A stretch of 64,000 nt of DNA, from NCBI GenBank assembly GCA_938743325.2, contig OW568876.1, positions 496,001 through 560,000 on the forward strand, in the 5' to 3' direction. The notes under the pieces were generated by a model. That model did not search any database and was not told where the DNA came from. It saw only the letters and a list, made by a program, of their open reading frames with translations. Position numbers and translations under genes: made by a program. How positions within the stretch are numbered: the first letter of the stretch is position 1; every line of letters starts with the position of its first letter. The stretch comes from Pycnococcus provasolii (Eukaryota > Chlorophyta > Pseudoscourfieldiophyceae > Pseudoscourfieldiales > Pycnococcaceae). This document shows positions 1 to 9,008 of this stretch, piece after piece.

Positions 1-486
1 GTTCCCACAGAACAGCTCGCGGTGGATGAAGATGGACGTCAAAGCGAGTGGCGTGTTGGGCTGGCGGATGGTGGGATCCAGGAGGATGGTGAGATGGAGG
101 GTGGTGGAACTCCGAGACGAGGTCTTCTGCAGTACGATCGATGGGTTGCTGGAGGAGGAGGAGGAGGAGGAGGAGGAGGAGGAGGAGGAGGGCAACAAGG
201 GCAACAAGGGCAACAAGGGCAAGAGCAGCAGCAACAACAACAACAACAAGAGCAGCAGTCATATTTTCCCGTCGTCACGCCGGATGCGCCACTTCGCTTG
301 ACCAACGCTGACTTTGTTCGCAACCAGGCTTCGTTCCGCGCTTGCGCTGTTGCTCCATCAAAAGCTGCACGCCGAGCAAAAGCTGCACGCGTCACGGTGG
401 CAAAGGTGACATCGCCGACGGGACCCGGGTCGGAGGAAAGCGCCGCCGTGGTGGAGGCGTTGATAAGTAAGGTGATATGGTTGTAA
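1..486 (+). CDS. left-edge low-complexity ORF, 5' partial, unassigned
   Basis: A frame open from the first base runs to a stop at 484-486. It has an acidic start, then about 14 Gly, a short Gly-Gln-Gln repeat, a Gln tract, and an ordinary-looking tail of about 80 residues. A second frame, open from base 2 to 301, reads the same DNA as poly-Glu followed by Gly-Asn-Lys and Ser/Asn runs. Triplet repeats keep several frames open, so sequence alone does not decide which frame, if either, is translated. No ATG precedes the tract in the first frame, so a real gene would begin outside the window. No family was recognised. Confidence 0.25.
   Translation, partial: VPTEQLAVDEDGRQSEWRVGLADGGIQEDGEMEGGGTPRRGLLQYDRWVAGGGGGGGGGGGGGGQQGQQGQQGQEQQQQQQQQEQQSYFPVVTPDAPLRLTNADFVRNQASFRACAVAPSKAARRAKAARVTVAKVTSPTGPGSEESAAVVEALISKVIWL
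150..262. repeat. (GGA)n / GGGCAACAA / (CAA)n compound microsatellite
   Basis: A run of about 14 GGA-type triplets passes into three copies of a 9-base GGGCAACAA-like unit and then a CAG/CAA tract. Triplet purity keeps all frames open, which explains the overlapping open frames here. Confidence 0.85.
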
Positions 487-797
487 GTACATAATTCGGA
501 TGCGATCTGGAAAAATGTGCGAAATTTTTGAATAAGAAGCGCGAAAGATGGTTGCTAAGATCGCTCAATTCAGTAACGTAATAGAGTTTACTTTGTCTAT
601 TCGGCAGCGCCATATTCCGCAGCGCGCGTTTGTACATGTCACGAACGGAAGCAGAGGCGCCAAATGGAGGGAGAAAAAACGAGTCAACAATGTTCCGATC
701 AGGTGGAGTACTTCCGATTTTCCGATTTCCGATTTCCGATACCAAATCGCAAACCCAGTCCCCACATTTGTCCATTATCCACAACAACATCCACACC

Positions 798-1730
798 ATG
801 GCGGCGGCGGACAGCAGCGACTGCTCGTCGTGCGCGTCGCCTTGCTTCGGCACCGTCAAGGCGCACGGCACGCACGTCGTAGTGTGCGGCGGCGTGGACG
901 TCGCCCTCCTCTCGGACTCGCACGTCGAGAAGAACGATACGTCGTTCGTTGGGCTACTGTCGTCTGCGCTTAAGACCTGTGGCGCGAAGGATGTTAAGCT
1001 GACTCTGTGTGACCGTGAGACTGGGCCCTTAAAGCCTTCGGTGGTGAGCCTGCGTACGATGGCGGCTCTATGCACGCTGCTTGCTGGCATGGCGTTCGTG
1101 TTCGCCGCGGATCTCATTCCGAACGTGTACGCCAGGTTGGCGGTGGCTCTGGCGACTGGCGTTGGGCCGGCGCTGCAGCTGACGAGACAGGCGGAGCAGG
1201 TAGCGGCGACGGAGAATTACGAGAAAACTGACGAGGCGACGGAGTGCCTTGTATTTGGAAGGCACGGGCGGCGCGCGACGTTCCGTGTGAGGCGAAGCCA
1301 GGTGAATGACTTTGCGCGTGCTCTGTCGGAGCGCGACGCGAGCGTTGACGTCCCCATCGCTCTGCCGCCGTTCAAGCCTCTCGACTCCCACGTACCGTCA
1401 AAGGTGATTTTAATTTGCACACACAAGGCACGTGACGCACGGTGTGGACGAGCGGGACCGTCGCTGGTTGCAGCCTGCCGCGACGCTGCCAAGGAGGTGA
1501 AAGCGGATGTTGCCGTTTACGGCTCAAGCCACATCGGTGGCCACAAGTTTGCCGGCGTTGCCATCGCGTATCCAGCTGGCGACTGGTACGGGCTCGTGAC
1601 GCAGCGCAACGGCGAGGAACTCGTGCGGTGCGTTGTGAGTGGCGAACGCTACTCCTCGAAGTTCAGAGGCAACGGGTTTACCGGAGAGGGCATCGAGGAG
1701 AAGAAGAAGGTGGCGGCGGATGACTTTTGA
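798..1730 (+). CDS. sucrase/ferredoxin-like (Apd1-type) thioredoxin-fold Fe-S protein
   Basis: The 310-aa product begins at the ATG at 798 (caccATGGcg). Upstream in-frame ATGs at 636 and 690 have weaker context, and residues before 798 look like untranslated sequence. The C-terminal half (about residues 205-290) matches the sucrase/ferredoxin-like family: CTHKARDARCGRAGP, then VYGSSHIGGHKFAG and a DWYGLVT segment. In Apd1-type proteins a His-x3-Cys and a distal His near such motifs ligate a [2Fe-2S] cluster, and equivalent residues are visible. A hydrophobic stretch near residues 92-112 (MAALCTLLAGMAFVFAADLI) could be a membrane helix and is unusual for the family. The gene converges on eIF3h with about 60 bp between stops, the first part of which is an A-run. 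Family assignment is good; the redox partner is unknown. Confidence 0.8.
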   Translation: MAAADSSDCSSCASPCFGTVKAHGTHVVVCGGVDVALLSDSHVEKNDTSFVGLLSSALKTCGAKDVKLTLCDRETGPLKPSVVSLRTMAALCTLLAGMAFVFAADLIPNVYARLAVALATGVGPALQLTRQAEQVAATENYEKTDEATECLVFGRHGRRATFRVRRSQVNDFARALSERDASVDVPIALPPFKPLDSHVPSKVILICTHKARDARCGRAGPSLVAACRDAAKEVKADVAVYGSSHIGGHKFAGVAIAYPAGDWYGLVTQRNGEELVRCVVSGERYSSKFRGNGFTGEGIEEKKKVAADDF

Positions 1731-1792
1731 AAAAAAAAAAAAAAGAAGTGAAAGACGTCGGTTGGTTGTAAAGCTATTTTATTTACTTGCTG

Positions 1793-2845
1793 CTATTTGT
1801 TTTCGGCAGAAGGGCCGTGGAGGTACGACGCGAGGCTAAGCTTTTTCAGCGTACCGGACGTGAGGCTGTGAATGCCGTTGCAGAACGTGTTCATCTCATT
1901 CGCGATGAGGTACGCCGAAAGGCGCGTAGGCTCCGGTCCCGAACCGCGTCCCATGGGACCGTCATCGTCCGGCAGAGGCTCCTCGCCCGCCGCACGTCTC
2001 GCGGCGTTCTCGGCGCGTCTTTTGGCCAAAAATGCCATGCGCGCTTGGTTGTTGCGCATGTTCTGGCGCTGCCACTGGTTGATGACCGCCGCCTCGCGAG
2101 ACAGGTCGTCGAGGTTGTCGATGAGAAACTCGACATTCTTCTCGAGCTGCGCGCTCGCGTCCAAGTTGAGCCTGTCCGAGTCTGCGTTGGACATGAGTTC
2201 AGGTGCGGGGACGAGCGTGGACATGAGCGCCGACACGAGCGCGGAGTTGTGCACGTGCAGAGGGATCTCCTCGAAGATGCTGTCCAGCTGCAGTCCAGCC
2301 TTGTGTATTTGCTCGGTTGTGAAGGTGTTGTTTTTGTAGAAGGCGACGAAGGCGTCGGACAGGCGCAGAGCCTTGAGGGAGAGCACACCTCGCTCCGCCA
2401 CCGATGTGGGGTCGTGTATGATGCAAACGCACCTCGAGAGAGACTCCTGGTACGAGAGGAACGTCTCGATGAGCGCCTCCGTCTGGTACGAGCCGAGGTA
2501 GCTGGACATGTACATGCCCACCATGTTGTTGTCAACGTTGATCTCGCGCAGGCAGTGCATCATCGAGATCTGGTAGTCGGCCGAAACCGAGTCCGAGTCG
2601 TTGTTCTTGCTGCCTTGTTCGTGAGACTCTGTGGGAAACGGGAAGCAGTCCGTGATTTCGAGCGTGGATCCGATGTCGAGTCCAAGGAGTTCGCCGGTGA
2701 CTGGCGTTGGCGTGAACGCTGCGCAGTGCCGTATGATTTTTAGGACGGCGCGTCCGTCGATCTGCACCGACTGCAGAGGAGCTTGTAGGCTGTGTGTCGT
2801 AGGAGGCTTTCCCCACGCACCCATACCCTTGGTTTGTGTCGCCAT
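1793..2845 (-). CDS. EIF3H: eukaryotic translation initiation factor 3 subunit h (MPN-domain)
   Basis: The 350-aa product matches eIF3h along its whole length, close to the usual size. The N-terminal MPN domain starts near residue 26 (VQIDGRAVLKIIRHC) and includes the family segment LEITDCFPFP. The C-terminal half is helical, with PTRLSAYLIANEMNTFCNGI near the end. eIF3h is a non-catalytic MPN subunit of the eIF3 complex in cytosolic translation initiation. The start ATG at 2845 has good context (aaaccATGGcg on the minus strand). This is the intact copy; a broken, rearranged copy lies at 6009-8010, and bases 1835-2202 are the parent of the 368-bp tandem unit there. It converges on the sucrase/ferredoxin-like gene. 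Identification is confident. Confidence 0.93.
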   Translation of the reverse strand: MATQTKGMGAWGKPPTTHSLQAPLQSVQIDGRAVLKIIRHCAAFTPTPVTGELLGLDIGSTLEITDCFPFPTESHEQGSKNNDSDSVSADYQISMMHCLREINVDNNMVGMYMSSYLGSYQTEALIETFLSYQESLSRCVCIIHDPTSVAERGVLSLKALRLSDAFVAFYKNNTFTTEQIHKAGLQLDSIFEEIPLHVHNSALVSALMSTLVPAPELMSNADSDRLNLDASAQLEKNVEFLIDNLDDLSREAAVINQWQRQNMRNNQARMAFLAKRRAENAARRAAGEEPLPDDDGPMGRGSGPEPTRLSAYLIANEMNTFCNGIHSLTSGTLKKLSLASYLHGPSAENK

Positions 2846-3246
2846 GGTTTCTTGGAGTTGTTTGTGGGGAGGCTGGGAGGCGGCGGCGGTGGGGACCGCT
2901 CAAACCCCAACCCATTCTGAATAAGTAAAAGTGCCCTCCAGCTATATAGAATTAGGTTTCCCCAGCTATATAGAATTCCCCTCCCCCCTCCATTTTGTAT
3001 TGTCTGAAGCGCGTCAGCTATGGCGGCGCGTCGCTAACACAGAGCGCGTACCTTCAGATAGGTAGCGCAGTGCACTGTTCAGCTCACACTCAGGTAGGTT
3101 GCTACTCGTGTAAGGGCCTACCTTCTTTTTTGGTTTTCGAACAAAAAGTTAACACTTCGATTACTCACTTCCAACCCTCACACCACCTCCCTACATGTCT
3201 CCGCAACGTCTCCGCAACGCGTACTAGGCAATGCCAACTGAACTGC
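2846..3246. other. intergenic, upstream of eIF3h
   Basis: About 400 bases without a supportable gene. They hold the eIF3h 5' flank, a short near-repeat of the phrase ccagctatatagaatt (around 2940 and 2963), and the 3' flank of the SWIM-finger ORF. The first 50 bases resemble the flank of the broken eIF3h copy, so the duplication reached past the start codon. Confidence 0.5.
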
Positions 3247-4167
3247 TTATTCGATGTCATCCTCACCACTATCGTCACTACTGCACTCGCTGAATCCGTC
3301 GTCTTCCTCCTCCGACTCGCTTGATTCAGGTTCGAGTGCCTTGCCTGCTCTCTTCGCCCGACCGCCCGCGCTCTTCGGTTTGGCGACGACGCCAAGTTTC
3401 ATGTCAGGTGGAACCGTGAACAGGCCATCTCGTAGTGCACGCGCGAGTACATGCTTGCACTTGCGCGTGCACTGGAAGCCGAACTTGTGCTTTATTCCAA
3501 GCTTACCATGACACGTGCACGTGTATTGTATGTACTCGCAGATCTTCTGCTCGTTGGGCATCTCCTCGACGAGGTGGAACGATCGCAGCAACTTGATCGC
3601 TTTATCAAACGTCATGGACTTGAGTATGGCGTCGTCGTCGTTCAGGAAGGCTTCCTCATACTTCCGCGCCTTTTTTTCTGCGCGCCTTTGCAGCTCGGCA
3701 GTGAACAGCGGATTTGCTTTGCCCCTCACGTACTGCGGATGCGTCACCTCGGGATCGCTCAGCACTTTTTGAACGAGATTGCTGTGAAACTCGCGTGTCG
3801 GGTACAGGACGGCCGACGGGCGGCGCGCGGATTGCACGCTCACGAACGAGTCCCGCGTGGTCTTCACGTAGGCTTGTGCAGTACGCCAATCCGCTGCCGT
3901 GATCGTCGGGCTGTCCGGCCATTTGCGCTGAGCCTCGACGCGGGAGCGTGTGCGGATCATGCTGACGAGTTCGTCGGTAAACGTGTTGAACGTCAAGAGC
4001 CTGCGCGCGAGCCACTTCTTGAGCTTCCGATTCGCTCTCTCAAGATGCATGTTGTGGTGCACGAATCCAGGCACATTTTGCGCACGGCACCAGTTCACGC
4101 CGACGCGCCAGAAATTGTTGAGCCAGGCGACCCAGGTGTGCTCGCCCTTCGAACGCCACTTCGCCAT
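3247..4167 (-). CDS. SWIM zinc-finger protein fragment, MULE-like DNA transposase C-terminus
   Basis: The 306-aa ORF opens at an ATG at 4167 but the frame is open a further 14 codons upstream, so it may be a 5'-truncated gene. The first 70 residues (AWLNNFWRVGVNWCRAQNVP, then NMHLERANRKLKKWLA) resemble the end of a MULE-type DDE transposase catalytic region. Near residues 213-240 a CTCHGKLGIKHKF...CTRKCKH segment gives the CxC...CxH pattern of a SWIM finger, which MULE transposases carry C-terminally. The tail is Ser/Glu/Asp rich. It lies between the intact and broken eIF3h copies beside another transposon-like ORF. A SWIM-containing host protein derived from such an element is possible. No terminal inverted repeats were found by eye. 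Confidence 0.55.
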   Translation of the reverse strand: MAKWRSKGEHTWVAWLNNFWRVGVNWCRAQNVPGFVHHNMHLERANRKLKKWLARRLLTFNTFTDELVSMIRTRSRVEAQRKWPDSPTITAADWRTAQAYVKTTRDSFVSVQSARRPSAVLYPTREFHSNLVQKVLSDPEVTHPQYVRGKANPLFTAELQRRAEKKARKYEEAFLNDDDAILKSMTFDKAIKLLRSFHLVEEMPNEQKICEYIQYTCTCHGKLGIKHKFGFQCTRKCKHVLARALRDGLFTVPPDMKLGVVAKPKSAGGRAKRAGKALEPESSESEEEDDGFSECSSDDSGEDDIE

Positions 4168-4300
4168 AGTGTCTTCACACTTGAAAGCAGCCTTTCCGAC
4201 ACCGAATCAAGCGTCGCTACGCGCCACATGTCCGCTGGATATGATGAACAAAATGGGTGATGCTGGGCACATGTTCGGCATGAATAACAAGTGAATACAG

Positions 4301-5944
4301 TCATTTTGCATCCTCGTGCACCGTTATTATATCATCCTCCGCCGCGCGCTTTTTCTTTATCAGCCTTAATTGATCTTGAACAAAGCTACTTGCGGCGTTC
4401 CGATTCCTTGAAGAGAATTTTTTCTCGTTTTCTTGAATCGTTTGAATCTCGGATAAGGTAAGCGAATTATGCATGGCGAGAGCTGCATAGTACGCTTGAC
4501 TTGCCGAATTGGGGCTAATATAGCTCCCTAGGTGCAATGTTTCATACTTAGCAACTTCTTTTTTTCTCTTCTTGTCCCATCTTGTTTCGCCTGGTACTTT
4601 GATTCCAATTGTTGCCCTAAATAGTAGACATCCATCGCCTTCTTCATCTTTTGGTGGTGGCGGTCTTTTCACACCGATCGGCAGTATGGCGCCGGACCAA
4701 CCGTCTTCTTTTTCGCCATCCAAACTACCAAGCTGCTTAAGTATTTCTCCATCACTTTCACACGCCCCAGCCCCACACGCTAATTGCGCCGAACTTGCAG
4801 CTATTTCGCTCAATGTCACGGCAAGTTGTACATCGCGAACTTGCCGTGACTCCATAAGCTTGATGATGACCTTCTTCACCTCGTTTGCTATTTCGACCCA
4901 CGTGTGCACGTTCCTCATAGCGAGCGCAATATTGATGAACGTTGTGCACGGTCCACACCCAATCGCTGCCCAAGCTCCTACGACGTCTCCAATGCGTCCT
5001 AATATTGTTGCACGGGCAACAACGTAAAGTGCGGCACGATGGGGGCAAATCGAGTATGCCGCACGTGTCGCGCCTAAACACGCAAAGCTGAGCGTGCGAA
5101 CCACGCGCACGAGCTCTTTGGCATCATCCTCAGAAATGCCTGTGGGGACGTCCAGCTTCTCTCGCACCCATGAAGGATTCATGGTCTCACAATTTTTGTG
5201 AGTCTTAAACTCACTTCTGTTGTAAGTTTTGAGCGCTCTGATGATTTTTTTGCAGTATTGTCGAATCTTCTCGCACCCATGTAGGGTCACGGCGTTTTGT
5301 ACCTTCTTCCTTGATGCATGCATCGCCGGTCGTCCGGCTTGATCGTGCACTCGACGCATGGTGACACCAAGTGCCAGACATCGCTGTTGCCGAGCCTCCA
5401 CGACGCGATTCAAAGCCCGACCACCAATCCCGACGAGTGCGGCTGACTTCGACGATGCCTCACATAACTTCCCGTCGGGTGTTTTGTTGCTTGTTGTTGT
5501 TGCTGCTGTGCAGCTTTCCCTTCCGATTTGCTCCATGACTTCGTCACCTATGGTGTCTATTTCTGTGTCTATGTCCCAAGCTCTTGCCGCCATCGAGCCG
5601 ACTGTGCACACGAGCGTCGTGTGCACAGTCGACTCGATATCCTTGAGTTGCTCATCTTTCGTCTGTTGATTCGCGGCATCTCGTAGCTTTTTGAAAAGAG
5701 TGGCTCCCTTCTTTGCTTCGAGAGCTTCACCTTCTACGCCGGCTTTAAAGCCGGCGCCTTGAAGCCCATCTCGTCCAAGTGCCGACGGCGGCTGCTGCTG
5801 CTTTTGTTGTTGTTGTTGCTCGTGGTGTTGCTCCTGCTTCGATGACATATGGCTCTCCTCAGCACGTCGCAGGCTAAATAGGATTAGAATAGAAACACGA
5901 CACGGCTGACGTGGCCGAGCAAGGAGCGGTAGTTCGCCAGTCAT
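4301..5944 (-). CDS. large ORF with AP2/ERF-like segment, probably mobile-element protein
   Basis: The 547-aa frame has ATGs at 5944 and 5848; the second, before a Gln-rich stretch (about residues 38-53), is the likelier start. Residues about 445-500 include LFRATIGIKV and LHLGSYISPNSASQAYYAAL, which resemble the beta-sheet and helix of an AP2/ERF DNA-binding domain (compare the LG-x-(F/Y)-x3-(E/A)-A-A-x-AYD pattern). The middle is Cys-containing with no recognised family. AP2-like domains occur in host transcription factors and in mobile-element or homing-endonuclease proteins; the setting between eIF3h copies favours a mobile element. Base composition is more AT-rich than in neighbouring housekeeping genes. 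The frame contains several short perfect inverted repeats. Function not assigned. Confidence 0.5.
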   Translation of the reverse strand: MTGELPLLARPRQPCRVSILILFSLRRAEESHMSSKQEQHHEQQQQQKQQQPPSALGRDGLQGAGFKAGVEGEALEAKKGATLFKKLRDAANQQTKDEQLKDIESTVHTTLVCTVGSMAARAWDIDTEIDTIGDEVMEQIGRESCTAATTTSNKTPDGKLCEASSKSAALVGIGGRALNRVVEARQQRCLALGVTMRRVHDQAGRPAMHASRKKVQNAVTLHGCEKIRQYCKKIIRALKTYNRSEFKTHKNCETMNPSWVREKLDVPTGISEDDAKELVRVVRTLSFACLGATRAAYSICPHRAALYVVARATILGRIGDVVGAWAAIGCGPCTTFINIALAMRNVHTWVEIANEVKKVIIKLMESRQVRDVQLAVTLSEIAASSAQLACGAGACESDGEILKQLGSLDGEKEDGWSGAILPIGVKRPPPPKDEEGDGCLLFRATIGIKVPGETRWDKKRKKEVAKYETLHLGSYISPNSASQAYYAALAMHNSLTLSEIQTIQENEKKFSSRNRNAASSFVQDQLRLIKKKRAAEDDIITVHEDAK

Positions 5945-6008
5945 TGGGGGTTGGTCCTACCACAAGTACAGTATTTTATTTTTTCATTTATATTACCTAT
6001 AGTACCGG

Positions 6009-8010
6009 CGAAGGGCCGTGAAGGTACGAAGCGAGGCTAAGCTTTTTCAGCGTACCGGACGTCAGGCTGTGAATGCCGTTGCAGAACGTGTTCATCTCGT
6101 TAACGATGAGGTACGCCGAAAGGCGCGTAGGCTCCGGTCCCGAACCGCGTCCCATGGGACCGTCATCTTCCGGCAGAGGCTCCTCGCCCGCCGCACGTCT
6201 CGCGGCATTCTCCGCTCGTCTCTTTGCCAAGAAGGCCACCCGCGCCTAGTTGTTGCGCATGTTCTGGCGCTGCCACTGGTTGATGACCGCCGCCTCGCGA
6301 GACAGGTCGTCGAGGTTGTCGATGAGAAACTCGACATTCTTCTCGAGCTGCGCGCTCGCGTCCAAGTTGAGCCTGTCCGAGTCCGCGTCGGACATGAGGT
6401 CAGGCTAAGCTTCTTCAGCGTACCGGACGTCAGGCTGTGGATGCCGTTGCAGAACGTGTTCATCTCATTCGCGATGAGGTACGCCGAAAGGCGCGTAGGC
6501 TCCGGTCCCGAACCGCGTCCCATGGGACCGTCATCTTCCGGCAGAGGCTCCTCGCCCGCCGCACGTCTCGCGGCGTTCTCGGCGCGTCTTTTGGCCAAAA
6601 ATGCCATGCGCGCTTGGTTGTTGCGCATGTTCTGGCGCTGCCACTGGTTGATGACCGCCGCCTCGCGAGACAGGTCGTCGAGGTTGTCGATGAGAAACTC
6701 GACATTCTTCTCGAGCTGCGCGCTCGCGTCCAAGTTGAGCCTGTCCGAGTCTGCGTTGGACATGAGGTCAGGCTAAGCTTCTTCAGCGTACCGGACGTCA
6801 GGCTGTGGATGCCGTTGCAGAACGTGTTCATCTCATTCGCGATGAGGTACGCCGAAAGGCGCGTAGGCTCCGGTCCCGAACCGCGTCCCATGGGACCGTC
6901 ATCTTCCGGCAGAGGCTCCTCGCCAGCCGCACGTCTCGCGGCATTCTCCGCTCGTCTCTTTGCCAAGAAGGCCACCCGCGCCTAGTTGTTGCGCATGTTC
7001 TGGCGCTGCCACTGGTTGATGACCGCCGCCTCGCGAGACAGGTCGTCGAGGTTGTCGATGAGAAACTCGACATTCTTCTCGAGCTGCGCGCTCGCGTCCA
7101 AGTTGAGCCTGTCCGAGTCCGCGTCGGACATGAGGTCAGGCTAAGCTTCTTCAGCGTACCGGACGTCAGGCTGTGGATGCCGTTGCAGAACGTGTTCATC
7201 TCATTCGCGATGAGGTACGCCGAAAGGCGCGTAGGCTCCGGTCCCGAACCGCGTCCCATGGGACCGTCATCTTCCGGCAGAGGCTCCTCGCCAGCCGCAC
7301 GTCTCGCGGCATTCTCCGCTCGTCTCTTTGCCAAGAAGGCCACCCGCGCCTAGTTGTTGCGCATGTTCTGGCGCTGCCACTGGTTGATGACCGCCGCCTC
7401 GCGAGACAGGTCGTCGAGGTTGTCGATGAGAAACTCGACATTCTTCTCGAGCTGCGCGCTCGCGTCCAAGTTGAGCCTGACCGAGTCCGCGTCGGACATG
7501 AGGTCAGGCGTCGGAGCGAGCGCGGTTGTGCACGTGTAGAGGGATCTCCTCGAAGATGCTGTCCAGCCGCAGTCCAGCCTTGTGTATTTGCTCGGTGGTG
7601 AACGTGTTGCTTTTGTAGAAGGCGACGAAGGCAGAGGCTCCTCGCCAGCCGCGCGTCTCGCGGCGTACCCTCTAAGAACCGGGATTCGGCGCCCGACTCG
7701 TCGCTGTTCTTCTCGTGAGACTCCATGGGAAACGGGAAGCAGTCCGTGATTTCGAGCGTGGATCCGATGTCGTGTCCAAAGGAGTGGTGACTGGCGTTGG
7801 CGTGAACGCTGCGCAGTGCCGTATGATTTTTAGGACGGCGCGTCCGTCGATCTGCACCGACTGCAGAGGAGCTTGTAGGCTGTGTGTCGTAGGAGGCTTG
7901 CCCCACGCACCCATCTTTTGCTGCTGCTGCTGCTGAGAGGACGCCATATTGTTGTTTGTTTGAGGAGGGAGGAAGGAGGGGCAAGGGCGGCGGCGGTGGG
8001 GACTGCTTGG
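6009..8010 (-). pseudogene. broken second copy of eIF3h with internal tandem amplification
   Basis: Reading on the minus strand, the copy starts at an ATG at 7947 (a Gln-run leader, then GAWGKPPTTHSLQAPLQSVQ as in eIF3h). It follows the MPN domain for about 35 residues, then shifts frame just after FTPTPVT. Sequence equivalent to parent bases about 2350-2600 is missing. The 3' part is repeated four times as 368-bp units (6036-7507). Three of the four units carry TAG where the parent has CAA, and one unit retains the parent reading. The homology extends about 50 bp beyond the start codon. This is a degenerate duplication of the gene at 1793-2845; a short truncated product cannot be excluded. 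Confidence 0.88.
6036..7507. repeat. four direct tandem repeats of a 368-bp eIF3h segment
   Basis: Units at 6036-6403, 6404-6771, 6772-7139 and 7140-7507 each begin gctaagctt and end in a gacatgaggtcag-type junction. They correspond to bases 1835-2202 of the intact gene. Units 1, 3 and 4 share a diverged block (gcattctccgctcgtctctt); unit 2 keeps the parental block (gcgttctcggcgcgtctttt). Confidence 0.93.
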
Positions 8011-8677
8011 TCTCTACACTAATGAATAGGTGATATATACAGTGACAATACCTCACATCGTTTTCATTAGCCTTTGAAATTTGCCGAGGTGTACGTTGCT
8101 AATTACCTCACATCCAAACGTGCTGCAAAGACGTTCAATCTCTGACATTCTCATAAAAATCACAGACGGGGATCGAAGCCCTGTAAGTCTACCTCTAACC
8201 ACCACAAATAAAAAAGAAAACAATCACTAACAACCTAACACACTAAATAAAACAGGCGTGTCCATTCCTCGAAGGTCGAAAGACCAACTACCAACCTGTC
8301 TGAAAGGGCGCGTAGCTCAATTGGTAGAGCGTGGCAGTACGTCCAAATCCCTAATTGTACATGCGGATCTTAAAATACGAATACCAACTAATCTCGAAAC
8401 TTCATCTAGTTCGCATAAAAACCCAACTGGGAACTTGCGACCATTTTTTTTTGCTTTTTTTTTTGATGTAGGTCTCCCCCGTCCCGCAATCAACGGGAAG
8501 TTAAGACAGATGGCGCCGTGGGGAAAATAAATAAAAGAGAAGAGTGAAGGTTACTATGGGGTAAAAGTGAAGGGCCTGCCCGAGTGCGTCTCGGCGCGCC
8601 AGATCCTTCCAAGGGGAGAATAGGTCGAGAGAAAACTCCGACCTATATCCTGGTTAAAAGTCCAATGTCAAGGAGGC
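8011..8677. other. intergenic with tRNA-like scraps
   Basis: No convincing gene. A tRNA-like 5' half lies at 8306-8330 on the plus strand. At 8160-8205 on the minus strand a stretch resembles a D-loop (gtggttagag) and a T-arm (gggcttcgatcccc). Neither forms a full cloverleaf by eye. The rest is AT-rich. Confidence 0.4.
8306..8330 (+). other. tRNA-like acceptor/D-arm fragment
   Basis: GGGCGCG TA GCTC AATTGGTA GAGC fits the acceptor strand, bases 8-9, and the D-stem/loop of a eukaryotic tRNA. The expected anticodon stem, T-arm and CGCGCCC acceptor complement do not follow within tRNA length. It is probably a tRNA-derived remnant (pseudogene or SINE head); a split or intron-containing tRNA is less likely. 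Confidence 0.35.
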
Positions 8678-9008
8678 ATGCTGGCGAAGTTCGCCCTCAT
8701 GCCTTTGGCCCTGCAGCCAACGACCGCATTCCCAATCACCTGGCTTGGGCACTCTGCCGGTGATCCTGTCATACCTGGCGTCGCCGCCCGTGGCTCGGCT
8801 GGCGTCCCAACGCCCTTCAGCATAGAGCAGCACAACTTCGTGCAGGTGTACGTCATTTTCTCCGATATCTCCATGCTAAGAATTTCTTTCCGAATTGCTC
8901 CTCTCACGTATAACACGTACGAAATAATTCTGACAATTTTCATTTTCTTGACCAGTCCAAAACCTATTTGGGGGATGTGTACGAATTTTCTTCGCCAATG
9001 GTCCCTCG

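Noticed and set aside
392-1117. Minus-strand 241-codon frame opposite the sucrase/ferredoxin-like gene
   Set aside because: Begins at a shadow Met of the sense gene, is Ser/Pro/Arg-rich and has no recognisable domain.
8846-8955. Possible spliceosomal intron (cag|gtgtac ... ttgaccag) upstream of the 2OG-oxygenase ORF
   Set aside because: Splicing there joins the upstream exon in a frame that stops at 9010, so it does not extend the ORF; transcript data would be needed.
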